Below are positions 11,511 to 25,600 of a DNA stretch of 64,000 nt, piece by piece; the stretch's first letter is position 1; every line of letters begins with the position of its first letter. This DNA is from Danio rerio (Eukaryota; Chordata; Actinopteri; Cypriniformes; Danionidae), in the NCBI RefSeq assembly GCF_049306965.1, contig NC_133191.1, positions 17,299,501 through 17,363,500 on the forward strand, read 5' to 3'. The notes beneath the pieces were generated by a model. It worked only from the letters and a program-made list of their open reading frames with translations, had not been told where the DNA came from and did no database searches. The position numbers and the translations under genes were made by a program.

Positions 11511-13884
11511 GAGTTGATGAATCCCTTAACCAAAGAGCACCGACCATACATTTGAACTTACCCCAGAGCGCTTTTTGTTTTGTTTTTTCTGAAGAATTCA
11601 CTGTGATTGTATTATCTAAAATGCATAATTTAATAATTAATATAATTTAAAAACAGTTACTTTGGTATTTTGCCTTCCAACAGTAATACGTCATGAGGTC
11701 ATTAGTTCATACGTTCATAAGTTAGATTGCAGTTATGGATGTTGGAAGCAACACAGTTTTTTGACCGAGCTGATCGAGTCTATTGTAACTGTATTTTTAT
11801 TGCATTTGTTCAGTAAACCTTTTTTAAAAGAAGATTCGGTCTTACTCGCGTTTTTGCACATACTGGTCGTTGGAATTGAAGCTGCAAAAGGTGATACATA
11901 AGGATTTGCACGAAAGGTGTGCCACTACACTAATTATCTTGTTTAATCCTGCCCTTTTTCACAGCACCATACTACAGAATTTCGCAAGCTCAAACTCCAG
12001 TATGACAGCAGCATTACTTTACTGCCATTCAAATGGCCCAATAGGCTTATGACATAGTATTGTTCATTGCAGGAGTAATTAAAAATCTATGTGGAAGTAA
12101 TACCTTATCCAATAAAACTTGTCGCAAACTCCACTTCTGGAGGGCTGCAGCTCTGCAGTTTTGGTCCAACCCTAATCAAACACAGCTGATCCAACTAATC
12201 TAGAGACTTTTAAGCAGGTGTGAGTTGGAGGTGGCTAAAGCTAAACCGCGCAGAGCTATGGTCCTCCAGGAATTGAGTTTGAGACAATCAAGTGATGATC
12301 TATTTTTGTAAAACTATCTTAACTAGCATCCATGGTGAATACCCAGCAAGACATCCATTGACAGACAAACAGCTCTGCTTGTTAATCGTAATAATCTAAA
12401 CTTATTTTAAAGCCTCAACAACTACAGGTAGATTTAAATCACTTCACAAACTTTCTGATAAATTTTTTAGTCTTAAAATTTTTTTTAATTGAACTTAAAC
12501 CCATGCAGAGATTTGAAACAGGAGATGCTAAATTTCTAAATGGTTTCTGCGTTTTGCTTTACATAAGAACACACCTTTCCTTAATTAGCTTTAATTTCTA
12601 ACAAATTTTTAGCCCAGTTTAAACTAGACACTCTTGAGTTCCACTGATTATGGCTTTGTTCAAATAACTAGTACAAAATGCGTTACTTGGCAAGCACCAT
12701 TAAATAAATTAAATAACTTTAGCATAGATTAGTTAAATGCTAGAAACAAAAACTAATCAGTACAGTACAAAACAGAAGAGGTAGTTCTTGTTAAACACAG
12801 ACTGGACACTCCATCCCTGCAATCATATGTGCAGGTGAATGATAATTACCCTTCTACAATACCACTTAATCAACTGGGTGCCAAACTACTCTGATCTAAT
12901 GCGTTTTACCCACAGGCCTGCTCAATGGCTTCATTTACCCTTCAGGCACAACCTTAAATTATCTCCTTGCATGTAATCACTGCAGTGTGATTAAAATAAA
13001 CGCTTTGCCTACACATGCACTACATTTCAACAGATTTAACAGCTTTGGGAGGAACAAGCAGCGATAATTATGGCGTTTTGGGCCATCTTTTGTGGAGACA
13101 GAAGGATTCCATACAAAGCACAGAGAAAGTATCACAGTTCAGAGGGTATGAGCTCAGGGCTTCGCCGCACACAATACGATATGCGGGTTACTATGGTTAC
13201 GTGGGCATCTGGCCAAAAGGGTAGGAAGAAAGATAGCATATAGCTGAAGTTCATCCACAGAGCGTTTTAGCCATTTGAACCTGAAGAAAACTTTTTGCAC
13301 ACTGACAAATGTTCTGCAGCAGGAGCCAAATGATGTGAAAAGAGAAGTCAAAAGGTTTTGCTGAACAGCACTCATGATGCACTCGGTCTGAAAGAAAAAT
13401 TTCACTTCTACCTCAATAGTTTGTGATCCGACTTCTGAGGTGATGTCCTCAAAGGCAGAAAATAAGAGTCAGATTAAAAAGGCAGAAAACTATTTCAGTC
13501 TCTCAGAGGAAGCCAATAAACTATATATTTTTTACTTTTTTTTTTTTAATAAGTGTGATGAAAAAAACTGGCATATCACATTCTTTGCAGCATTTCTGTT
13601 AAATGTTTCTTTGTTTACGAAATAAAAGCAGACAATGACATTTACATTTATGACATTTATATCACAAGAAGGTTGAAGTAACCTTCTTGGTGAATCAGTA
13701 AGGTTGACAGTCTTGAAAAGCAGTATAAATACACAAATTCACTGTGTAAGTTACTAAAGAATGATCTTTGAGTCCCCAACAGCAAGCTGGGACTGGTTTA
13801 ACTTACTGTCTTGGGTCAAACCACTGACAGATCCCAGTCCTGAGCATATAGGTCCATGTCAATTTACTGTCAGATGACTAAAGT
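11511..13884. other. Gene-free 3' flank of nop2
   Basis: No gene is recognised. 12135-12288 is a palindromic MITE-like repeat (CTGGAGGGCTGC at one side, TCCTCCAGG at the other) related in style to the 195-bp hAT MITE. No canonical AATAAA for nop2 was identified with confidence in the first 300 bases past its stop. The rest is AT-rich unique-looking sequence. Confidence 0.4.
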
Positions 13885-16571
13885 TCACTGGCCACTTTCT
13901 TGCTGTCCAAGCATACTTTTTAACTTCTTAAATTTGTTTTTCCCGATTCTGTTCTTCTTTTTCTTCAGCAGGTTCTTCTTTTTGGTTTTGTTTTCTTTCT
14001 TCTTGAATGGACTGCCCTCTTTCTTCTCCTTTATCCCCTCTGTTGTTGGATTGCCATTCATTTGCTTTCCCTTCTGTTTTTTGCTAGGTTTCTCAAACTT
14101 TTTTGCAGCTTCACTATCCAGCTTGGCAATTTTGGCTTTTTTGGGGCCAGTTTTTTTATTCTCAGCTTTCTTTTTAACGATGAGTGGCTTGGATGTTTGA
14201 GGATTCAATTTCTGTTTCTTTTCAAAGCTGCTTTTTTCTGGAGTTGAAGCAGGCTTCTGTTCTTTCATCTCTGATAAAGCTGCAGTCTCCATTACAAGTG
14301 ATTCTTCTTGATTTTCTAAGGAATATGTTTGAAAAATTGAAGTAAAATACAATACAAATTTGTGGATAAAATCTTTTGAAATAAGCACACACCTGTTTCT
14401 TTTGGAGCAGTAGGGATGGTGTTAGACAGCTTCTTTAGCTTGGCCACAAAAAACCCATCCATGTTGTGAGAGTGGGGGTAGAATCGTCGAGACAGTTTAA
14501 GAGAAGGATGGAAACGTTTCTCTTTGAATCTACAGAGAAGAGATCAAGATTTTCAAAATGCACTTTATAATTTCTCTGGCAAACACACTTGAACTTAATT
14601 TCTAGGACTATAACCTTTATTACTGTTGATGAATTTCAAATAAGATCTCATTACCTGGTAAATCCCTCTTTGCCAAAGTCCAATCCAGTGGGGACAAGCT
14701 TAACATTTCTCTTCTTCAGAGCATAATCTACCACCCACTCATTCTCTTCCACCTATAGAGACAAATCAAATCTCATACCAAATGGACAGAAAATTGGCAT
14801 ATTTCAGCAGACATACTTTAGCTTTTAAAATATAGATTAATACATTTTACATCTACCTGTTTCACTTTTCCTCTAAAATGTTGCAATATCTGCTTTAGTC
14901 CACAATCAGACAGAAACTTAAAAGGCTTTCACCATCAACTCAGATTTAGTTCACAGGTTGCTTCTTTATTGTTTTGAAACTAAGATTTGTATACAATTTT
15001 TAGACTGTAAAACTTTGAGGCCATGAAGTGTTCATTATTTCCAGGCCAAAAAAATGTATTGATGGAACTTGAGCCCAGGATATGATATCTCAAGCATTAT
15101 GATCACTGACCTTGAAGGAATTGGTCATTTGTTCCGGTCAAGCCTAAATGGTTTGTCATCTCCTCTGAGACAAATGTTGTCATATAATGTGAGATGAGAA
15201 CATTAAGTAATTTGGGGAATCATAAGAAGTGTCCTGGATGCAACACTGTCTTGTGTCTGTAGTAATTTATTTCAAGAAAATAATCCTTTCATGAAGGATG
15301 CATTTAATTGACTTGACAATTATTTTTCAAGTTCAGGAGAAGAATAAAGGCAGTCGCACAAGTCTTCACATTGTTTCAAATGCGTACCTCCAAATACAGT
15401 CACATACTGTATTTAAGGAATAATTCACCTCAAAAATGTACATTTCTGGCTTAATGTAATGATGCATTTGTGGCCGCAAAAATCACACGTGAGCTGACAC
15501 ATTGTTTGTTTACTACCGAGAAGACACAATTGAGGTCTACTTTAATGTACATAACCTGCATAGGCTATGAATAGTGAAGTATGCAATGTGAAGATACAAA
15601 ATGTGCCGCACCTAAAACTACGGATACTGGAAGCCTGTGCTGGAATTTCTTCTGCCGTGTTGCTATCAGTGTGTGAAGGGTGGAAGAAGAGGGTTACACT
15701 GACAATCCAACACAATGGGCAGCACATTGAACACATTTTATAAATGGTCAGAAACTTGTAAATAACTCATGAAAGAATAAAGTTATGTTAAAATCAAGCA
15801 CGCCATTGTTTTCCGTGTGAAATTCCCAATAGGTTTGATGCGTCACATGACCCTCTTCCTATTGAAAAAACAAAAGTTGGATCTAAAATGGCCGACTTTA
15901 AAATGGCCACCATGGTCACCACCCATCTTGAAAAATTGGCCTGCTCATGCATACTAATGTGCCACCAACACAGACATCCCAAGTTGGGAAAAGTTTTTTA
16001 CGGCGGATACAGAGTTGATTTTGGAGGTTGAGTGAGCGACGTATCCGAGTAGGGGCGTGTGCGCGATTATATTCTGGTATAATAACTGTACTGTTAATAA
16101 CCAGAACAATTTGAGTCTGTTCAAGTCAACTATTCCAAGTCTATACAAAATTTTAACATACAGTATTTTACGCTACAGTAGACCTCCACACAGGCCTAAT
16201 ATTATTACTGTTGTTTTACCATATGTTTGAGATTTAACAATAATTTAACAATATTTAACAACAATAATAGTCTTGTGTTCGCCATTGTGATATTCTTTAA
16301 AACGACAGGGGGAGGTCAAAAGAAACAGACCGTAAAATCAGACGGATAAACAGAAAAGTAGAAAATTTCTGAAACTTTGTCATATCATTAATATTCAACA
16401 TTTTTAAACTTATTCTTTTTATAAATTATTTAAGTGATTATTAGGATTTTTTGAATCATACAAGTTTTTTTTAATCAAACTTTGATGCATCACTTACTTT
16501 TGTTCATATCTCGGACAGTTTTACCAATTAAAGTTTATTAAAATATCATTGACAACAGAAAATGGGTTGCT

Positions 16572-16643
<72 letters not shown>

Positions 16644-19600
16644 TATGGCAAGAATAAAAGCAAAATAAAGTATACATACTAAAAATACAGATTTAGCTCA
16701 CTAAACAATTTACACATTACTGTTTGGCTAGTTTCTGTCCTATAATTATGCTAAGAAGGCAATAATGGTCCAACATTCGTGACCATTATCAGTTTAAACC
16801 GTAGTAAAACAGGGTATACGTATATTTTAAACCAATAGGTTAAAATATTCCTTTTCGGTTATCAAAGAAAGAATTTGTTCCTTAATTATATTTTTGTATT
16901 AAATTGTTTTAAATTCAAAATTGTAACATATACAGTGTAAAACCTATGACTACTGGAAAAACATATTTCTGTAATTGTGTACCTGGGTCTCCACTTTTGC
17001 CATGACCTCTTTTGGCTTTAACAAACTCATCCCTCAGGTTTTTCCAAACTTTAACAAAAACTTTCCTCCTTTTCCCCGAATTTCAAGCCAAGAATTATTG
17101 ATCATCTGGTCATCTCTATGATCAAGAATCATAAAGATGTCTGTACAGGCGTACCTGTTTCAGACAAACTCTCTTCAAAGTGTTTAGTATTCAACTCAAA
17201 TCAAATGTGGCACAGAGCAAACTTTGCTCGAGTCTCATAAAAGATCATGCGCTCCTCTAGCTGAAATAATATCGCGTGCACCCAAAGCGAACCTCCGCAA
17301 ACACATAGAAAATGTCACAATCGTCACGCACACTCAAGAAAACTAGCAGACGCTTCGAGTATAAACCAGGCTTAATTTAATTAGTCTGAGTTTGAGATTA
17401 AAAACTTACCATAATAGAGCATGTGCAGTAAACAAGGTATCCACCAGTCTGAGAGTCAGCATTGACAGAGTCGATAGCAGACAGAATGAGCTCCTTCTGC
17501 AAATGAGCTGAACGAAGAATATCAGCCTCATCCTGAGAAAAGAAAACATAGACATTTTAGAACTTTAAATAAAAATTGCAACAGTCTTCAGAATAAAGAT
17601 TGAAGCATGTGGTCAAAAACCTTAAGATCAAATACCCCAAAATTAAAAGGACACAAACAGTTGGTTTTCAGAACAGAATTACCTTGCCGGTTTTCACTGC
17701 TGGATCTTTGGAAATGACTCCAGTACCTGAGCAAGGAGCATCCAAAAGCACTCTGTCGAATCCTCCCATTACCTACAATTCAACACAAAACACCTCAGAA
17801 AAGACACATATCGTCACCTTAGAATTATAAGGTTTTATCTGCGTTCTGAATGATTTTAAGATATTGAGCTTCAAAGTTTTTGCATTCTATATAGCAAACA
17901 ACATGTGTGTAACAGATCTTTTTCATACATTAACATGACAGAGACCCTAAGGGTTCTCTTAATGTAAATTATCAAAGTTCTCTTTGCAAATTGGAGTAAA
18001 TAAACCACGCTAAATGCAGATACAACCTTCTCATTCTGAAAAGTCATTTTCCGCTTGGAATTATAAGGTTCTATCTGGCAGATCATTCATTGAAGCATTA
18101 CTTATCAAGAAATACAATAAAAATATATATAGTTTAGTGTTGTAAAAACATGTTGATGCTTGAGAAAGTTAAAATTTTGCTTTCTGTAACATTTATTTCA
18201 TGTTTTAGGATAAATATTTTTTCTTTTAAAATTAAGCATACAAGGCTGTACTATTTTTTTTTCCAGTGCAGCTGTTAATTTTATCTAATTATTATGTTCA
18301 TATTTATAAAATTTTATGCTTTAAATAAATTATTAAATTATATTTATTGAATTATATTCCCCATGAAATGAATTAAGTATTTGCCCTTCAAGGCTTAATA
18401 TTAAAGGTATAGACTTTAAAAGAAACAGACTATGAGCAAATGAGTTTAATAAACACTGAAAAGTGTTTCACTGACTATATATACACAAATAAAAATGTTT
18501 TACATTTAATATACAAATTTTTAAATATTAACTTATTTTTCCACAATATAAAATTGAGCATTTCATCTCAATGTTTGCGATGCGTTGGCACAGTGGGTAG
18601 CACGATTGCCTCACATCAAGAAGGTCGCTGGTTCGAGCCTTGGCTGGGTCTGTTGGCATTTTTGTGTGGAGTTTGCATGTTCTCCCTGTGTTTGCGTGGG
18701 TTTCCTCTGGGTGCTCTGGTTTCCCCCACAAGTCCAAAGACATGCGGTACAGGTGAATTGGATGAGCTAAAATTGGCCAGAGTGTATGTGTGTAATTGAG
18801 TGTGTATAGGTGTTTCCCAGTGTTGGGTTGCAGCTGGAAGGGCATTCGCTGTGTAAAACATATACTGGATAAGTTGGTGGTTCATTCCGCTGTGGCGACC
18901 CAAGATTAATAAAGAGACTAAGTCGAAAAGAAAATGAATGAATGAATCTCAGTGTCAAGAAATGCTTTTAAATCATTACATTTACACACATTTAATTTTG
19001 TGTGGTGTGGCATTATTTAGTCGACTCTGATTTTGTGTGATTTTGTCTTTCTGGTGTTTCCTGCTGTCAATGGAGCAATCCGGCGAAATGACAAAGAAAG
19101 CTAATCCTAATTGGTCCTCGTGCATGCATTAAAAATGCTGATTGGCTCACAGATAGAACCTTATAGAGCCAAACTAAAGTTCAACTTTGTAGATACACCT
19201 TTTTTGTTTTTTAAATAAAAAGCCTTAAAATGTAAACAACATATAAAAACACATCCCATAATGTAAATAAGTTGCCATTTAAAAAGAATATGTGAATAAC
19301 TCAATTTTGACAAAAATGTCAGATAGAACCTTATAATTCTAAGGTGATGATATAACACCTAACCACATTAAGCCAACAGAAATGCATGTATAATTCTAAA
19401 TGTAGCCAAAACAGAACAGTAAAAAACAAAAAGGTCTACCGAGTGTGAAATATTGCATGACCAAATAGGATTGAAGAAAAAAAAAAAATAGTGCTGACCT
19501 TTGGGAACTGTCTGCCGTCATAGTTGCATATGACAGCGTTGGTGACACCGAGGCGATGGATGTTTCCCACCACACTCTTCAGTCTGTCTACATTTGCGTC

Positions 19601-22600
19601 ATTAGCCACGATCATGCCAGTATTCCTCATGAGCTGAGCTGCACCAGACATATTATACACAAACTCTAAAAACCTATTCTGACACTTCAATTGTTATTGT
19701 AGAAAGATAATAGTGCATGTTTTCACATTGCTTTTATTCTCGTGTGTCAGCTGTGCCAATAAAAAAGAGATTAGCCACTTTACAAAAACACAGCAGTTGG
19801 TCTGACTGCCGTAGAGAAGCATATGCTCACCCATATAAGTGGTCTTGCCTCCAGGAGCGGCGCTCATATCCAACATGGACTCCCCCTCCTGGGGAGACAG
19901 AGCCATTACAGGCAAAAAAGAAGATGCGCCTTGTAACATGTAATGGCCTGCCAAATATTCAGGAGTTGCTCCTGTATAAAAAACAAACGATTATTATTGA
20001 CATTTGAGCTTACGGTCACCAGAAATAAAGAACAATGAAAAAATCTTATTTTGAAACTGACCTATGGGAACAGAGGAGTCATAGATAACCAGCCCCACTT
20101 TTGACCATTTCCCCAATGGATCCAGGTTTACTCCTCTGTTAATCAGAGCCTATGGTATGAATGAACCATTAGATTACACAAGATATCTGTGAACCAGACT
20201 GACATCTGCATAACCACTTTGACCATTTTTGCACAGTAATAATATGTTACAGGTGTTACGTTTTGAAAACTTGTAAAACAAGACACTTGTTAAGTGTCTA
20301 TCTTTTAGCAACATTTAAACATTGTTTAAAAAAACAAAACAATATTGTTTCCCAGAATTAGTCATATTGATTGTATCTTCAGTTTAACCACGTCAATTGG
20401 TTCGTAGTTTGACAATAGTCATAGGTCAGACAGCAGGAAATTTTCGGATATCTTCAGACACTTCAAGAATTCCAAAAGAGGAAAAATTTGATCGCAATGG
20501 CCATTAATTGGCTATTTAAACAATTTTAGCCGAGGAATATAGGAATCTTTCTGGATTTAGAAAATGTGTTTCAGACAACCAATTCATGGCCAAAATCACA
20601 ACAGGAGTCAGTCTTTACAAAGCACTAACAATTTTAAGTCTTCTAAACACAAACTAACATGTTTTTGATTAAATCTGAGAGCTCTTTGACCCTTTATATG
20701 TTAAAAGCCCAGAAAGGTACCAAGAACATTGTCAAACTATTTAATGTGACTTATTTCATAAAAACTTTTATTTCATGTGTCATAATGCTCTCATGAAAAC
20801 TTGATGCTAAAGAGACAAAATGGCTTAATAAAGCACTTACAAAGTGCTCTCATGGTGTGTAATGTAGCTGTGTGAACATAAACAGCATCTCTGAATGTAA
20901 AATGCTCAAAGTTCAATGCAAAGGGAGACCTTAGTTTTTACAGAGTTAGCTTAGCAAAGCCTACATTGTACGAATTTTGGGAACTACAAAAAAATACTAC
21001 CGGGTCTTGTGAGATCACAAGCGTACTTTTACCGCGCGCACACTGCGCAGCTAAGGGCCGTGGCCAGAGGCGTTGTAACGACAAAGACAGAAGTGCGTAA
21101 AGTTCAATATTAATTATGTTCCAGAGAATTATAAAATACATAGCAAGCATGATTAAAAAAAACACAGCTTCCAGAATCTCTCCCAGTTCAGTGCTGGATT
21201 CGGTTAATATCTCCTTAAAGATGGAGCAGCTACAACAAGCAGACGCTGTGAACTCTTGACAGGGTATCTGCACATTTTTAACAGAAAATTTAAGACCTTT
21301 TAAGACCTTTTTAAGTCCTCTAAAATGAAAATTTAAGACTTTACCTAAAAAAAAAAAAAAAACAGGAAAATGTTCAGTGTGAACACAGAATGATGTGGTG
21401 AAGTATGGCGGCAAATCTATGGCGGCAAATCAATGGCAATATAAATCGAGCGCAGCGGTGATGTTTGCGCGCGAGGAGAAGTGAACCGTGAGCAGATTAC
21501 TTGGTTGACTTGGTTTACTTGTTATCTCTAACGCTATTGGCTACTGTGCCTTTCCGGAAGTTAGCCGGGATTGGACGCAAGTTAAAAGATCATGCCGTTA
21601 AATATATATACAATTTGCAAGTCATAATCATAAGAAACTTTCTGAGAAATTTATGAACTTTATGAGGATTCAATCTCGAGAAACAGTCAAATAATATCCA
21701 AAATAATGACTTGCATTCTTGTAACATGACTTTCTGAACCCATTTGATTTGTCCGTGCAGCACTTGTCTGGTTTGTTGTATTTTACTTCATTATTAACCA
21801 CAACAGCAGTGCTCATTATTACACTTGGGGATGATCTTTCTAGGAAAATATTGTCTTCAGAAGAGTTTATTTGCGTTTTAGATCTTTATAGATAATTATA
21901 ATTAATTTATCTTTATAGATAATTGTTAACATTGTTTGTAATATAGATCAGTGTAAAATATATATATCTATATATATTATATATATTTTTCAATCTCATT
22001 TTTAGTTAATGATTGAATAACCTGCATATAAAGACTTCAATCAAAAATGATTAGCCCAATTAAACATAAAAAATACAGTGACAGACATTCAGATGGGATT
22101 TATCGCCACCTATTGAGCAACAATTTAATTTCTACAATCTTCGTTTGGCTTTACTCACTATCCATTACATCATTCCACTTCAGAGGCATACAAATACTAC
22201 TTTCTATACGACAGGCCCACATCTTAAAGGTCACATATGCAGTTGAAGTCAAAATTAGTAGCCCACTTTTTTCTTGTTTTATTTCGGCAAGAATAAAAGC
22301 TGTTTTAATTTTTTAAAACCCATTTTAAGGTCCATATTATTACCCTCTTTAACCTATTTATTTTTTTCGAAAGTCTACAGAACAAACCATCGTTATACAA
22401 TAACTTGCCCAATTACCCTGCCTAGTTAACCTAGTTAAGCCTTTAAATGTCACTTTAAGCTGTATAGAAGGGTCTTGAAGAATATCTAGTCTAATATTAT
22501 TTACTGTCATCATGGCAAAGATAAAATAAATCAGTTATTAGAAATGAGTTATTAAAACTATTATGAAATAGTTTAGAAATGTGTTGAAAAAAATCTTCTC

Positions 22601-25600
22601 TCCGTTAAATAAAAATTTGGATAAAAATAAACAGGGGGCTATTAATTCAGGCGGGCTAATAATTCTGACTTTAACTGTATAGTGGAATAACAGACTAATG
22701 GCAATATATTTACTATAAACCTTTGTACTTTATGCACTGCATGCATGTATAGCCTATTTTGTATACTATTGTCCATCCAATTTATTCTGACTTGTTCTTC
22801 ACAGAAAATGAGTCAAGGACAATGAATCTTAGAAAAAAAAAAAGATTTTTGTAAATTTGAACACGTTTAGTTTGAGTTCAGTTTAAATGTAGGTGCTAAA
22901 CTTCATCAAATGGTTCAAAACACATTTAAAGTCTGAATTATTCGTCCTGATTTAATAGCCCATGTATATTTTCCCCAATTTCTGTTTAATGGAGAGATCT
23001 TTTGCCACATGGTATAACTCTCTCTTTCTCTCCCAAGTAATAAAGTTTGTTACAGAAATATATCTCATTATTTTGATATGTCATTATATGACTTGGTCAT
23101 GATGGTAAGAATAGGCATTATTATGAGATTAATTATTACAAAAAATATCTCATTATTGAAAGTAAGTCTCCACCTATTATTACTGAGAAAGTAAGTCTAT
23201 GTTTCACACTGTGACATTATGATAAGATTTCCTATATAATTTTATTTAACGGGGAAACTAGCTTACCTGCGTCCAATCCCGGCTAACTTCTGGAAAGGTA
23301 GAGTAGCCAATAGCGTTAGAGATAACAAGAAAACCAAGTCCCGCCCTAGGACTCACAAAAATCTAAACTGTTTCGCGCGAGCAGAGAGAAGAACCAGCGA
23401 GCGAGCGGAGAGAACTGATCGCGCGCGCGCTGTAGGCATGACCTCGCTCGCGAGAGCGTACATCGTGCGCACAGATGATAATGTGCACGCGCGGGACTTG
23501 TTTTCTCGCGCTGGATCAGTTGAGCGCGCGCGTGAAGATCCCCTGTGCGCTCGCGAGCTGTAATTTTCTCGCGTGTAGACCTGTAATCTGCTCACGGTTC
23601 ACTTCTCCTCACGCGCAAACATCACCGCTGCGCTCGATTTATATTGGCATTGATTTGCCACCATAAGACGAGTCGGACATGATATTTAAGATCCCACATG
23701 AAATTTAAGACCTCCTTATGGAAAATTACAGAATTTAAGACATTTTCAGACCTTAAAAATCGAAAATTTTATTTAAGACATTTTAAGACTTTTTAAGGAC
23801 CCGCGGGGACCCTGCTTGAGGCACGACCTGTAAGTGATTTTATTTGTTAAAATTGATCATTACATGTACAGTGTCTAGTCTTAATGATATGTTGTAGCAA
23901 AGATGTAAACAACGGGAAATGCTGTTAGCCACCGCTAACGATTTAGCTACGAATTAATATTTATGAACCGCTGAAACCGCTGTAAACACACACACACACT
24001 TCACCAGCAAATGCAGCCTCTCTCTGTGTGTGTGCGACTGTAGTGTTTCTCTATAGGCAGCTTTTCCATGCATTTTACATCTTAGATAATAAATTTGCAA
24101 AAGACATGTGAACAATTCATGTTACTTACACAGGAATATTCCAGATATATGTGAAAGACGGCGTGTAACGTGTTGAGTTAAAAAAATACTGCAGAGCTCG
24201 ACTAACTCATGTAGCAGCAGAAAAATGAAATCAAGGCTTACACAGGTCGCATCCCACATCTTTTGCTTTATTCTCCTGACAGTGTCAATGTAAATTACAG
24301 AAAATAACTTAATCCGAGCATCAGAAAAAAAGAAAAATAAATATCAGTCCCGCGTATATGCGCTTCTCGTGTTACAGATAGTTCATAGTATACACAAGCA
24401 CACACATTAACACACACACAGTCTCTTTAAGAGGAACCTCACCCCATTTTCACTCATTAAAGACATTTGTCAGATTTTATTTTAAAGAGCAGGGATGAGG
24501 TTGACTGTTTACACAAAAAACGCATGCTTGTACGGGTATGATGTAAAGCCGATTCGCGAATCACAGCACATTATGACATATGACCATTCATAGTCACTTG
24601 AGGGGGCCTTTTAGAGGAACAAGGAATATTAGTCGTTTTCTTGTTAGGCGAGTAGCTGTATATAATCAAAGTAAGATTTATGAAAAAATAACGCAATTTC
24701 CTTCAAGTGAAACATGAGCACACATTGCTTTGCATCTTAACACAACCAAGTCTTAAAATTACATTCTGGACCACCCCTTTAAATTATAGCTGAACCACTG
24801 TAGAAACATGGACTGTTTTGATGTTGTTCTAGCTACTTTGAGGCTTTGAGCTTGACCATTGCCATCTTTGGAGATTTTGAATATCAAAAAATATTTTAAT
24901 TTGTGTCCTAAAAAATGAACAAAAGCCTTCAGGGTTTAGAATTGCATGAGGGCGAGTGAGTAATTAATGACAAAATGTTCTTCTGACATAAATGTACTGC
25001 CAATTCATATAGAAGTGGAGGGGGTGTAGCCAACCACCTCTTCAGATCTTGACAGAGTTCCTTTATCCTGTTAGCATAGCCACACACCTTGTGAAAAAGC
25101 AGATGAGTGGTACTAAAACAGGAAGTATCTATACTTCAGCAAATTATTTTCACGTCAACCTGACCTTGTAAAAATGATAATATTCTCTCTAGTGACATAA
25201 GCTGGATTTTCAACTCATTCATTCAGCTAAAACTCCTTTCCACAATCAACTACAAGTTTGCATTTGGTTTTCAGTGCAGTCCCTACATTACAAAATCTAA
25301 TCTACAATGTATTAAACTAATGCTTTGCAATATGTTTTTTTTTAATGATGATATTCTGAGGACATTTTCACATTTACAAACCTGGCGTGCGCGTGGCACA
25401 AAGCAAAATGTGATTGGTTGGTTAACCTGTCAGTCAAATAACAAAGTAGGAGATCCTTGACCATTAAAAGTGGCCAAAGTTCTGGCTAACAAAGAATGTA
25501 AAGAACATGTAAATCTCAAGGGTAAGCTAATAAATAGCAAACAATACAGTTCGTACCGCGTTCTGTTTGGCCAGTATTCCACCAGGTTTTATACTAGCGT

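Noticed and set aside
13856-14247. Phe-rich frames on the plus strand
   Set aside because: Antisense shadows of the Lys-rich last exon of nop2.
18585-18660. tRNA-like A and B boxes
   Set aside because: They are the head of a DANA SINE, not a functional tRNA gene; the cloverleaf is not maintained and the SINE body follows directly.
20938-21414. 158-codon frame on the minus strand
   Set aside because: It crosses the edge of the foldback-like element at 21260, has low-complexity composition, and resembles no protein known to me.
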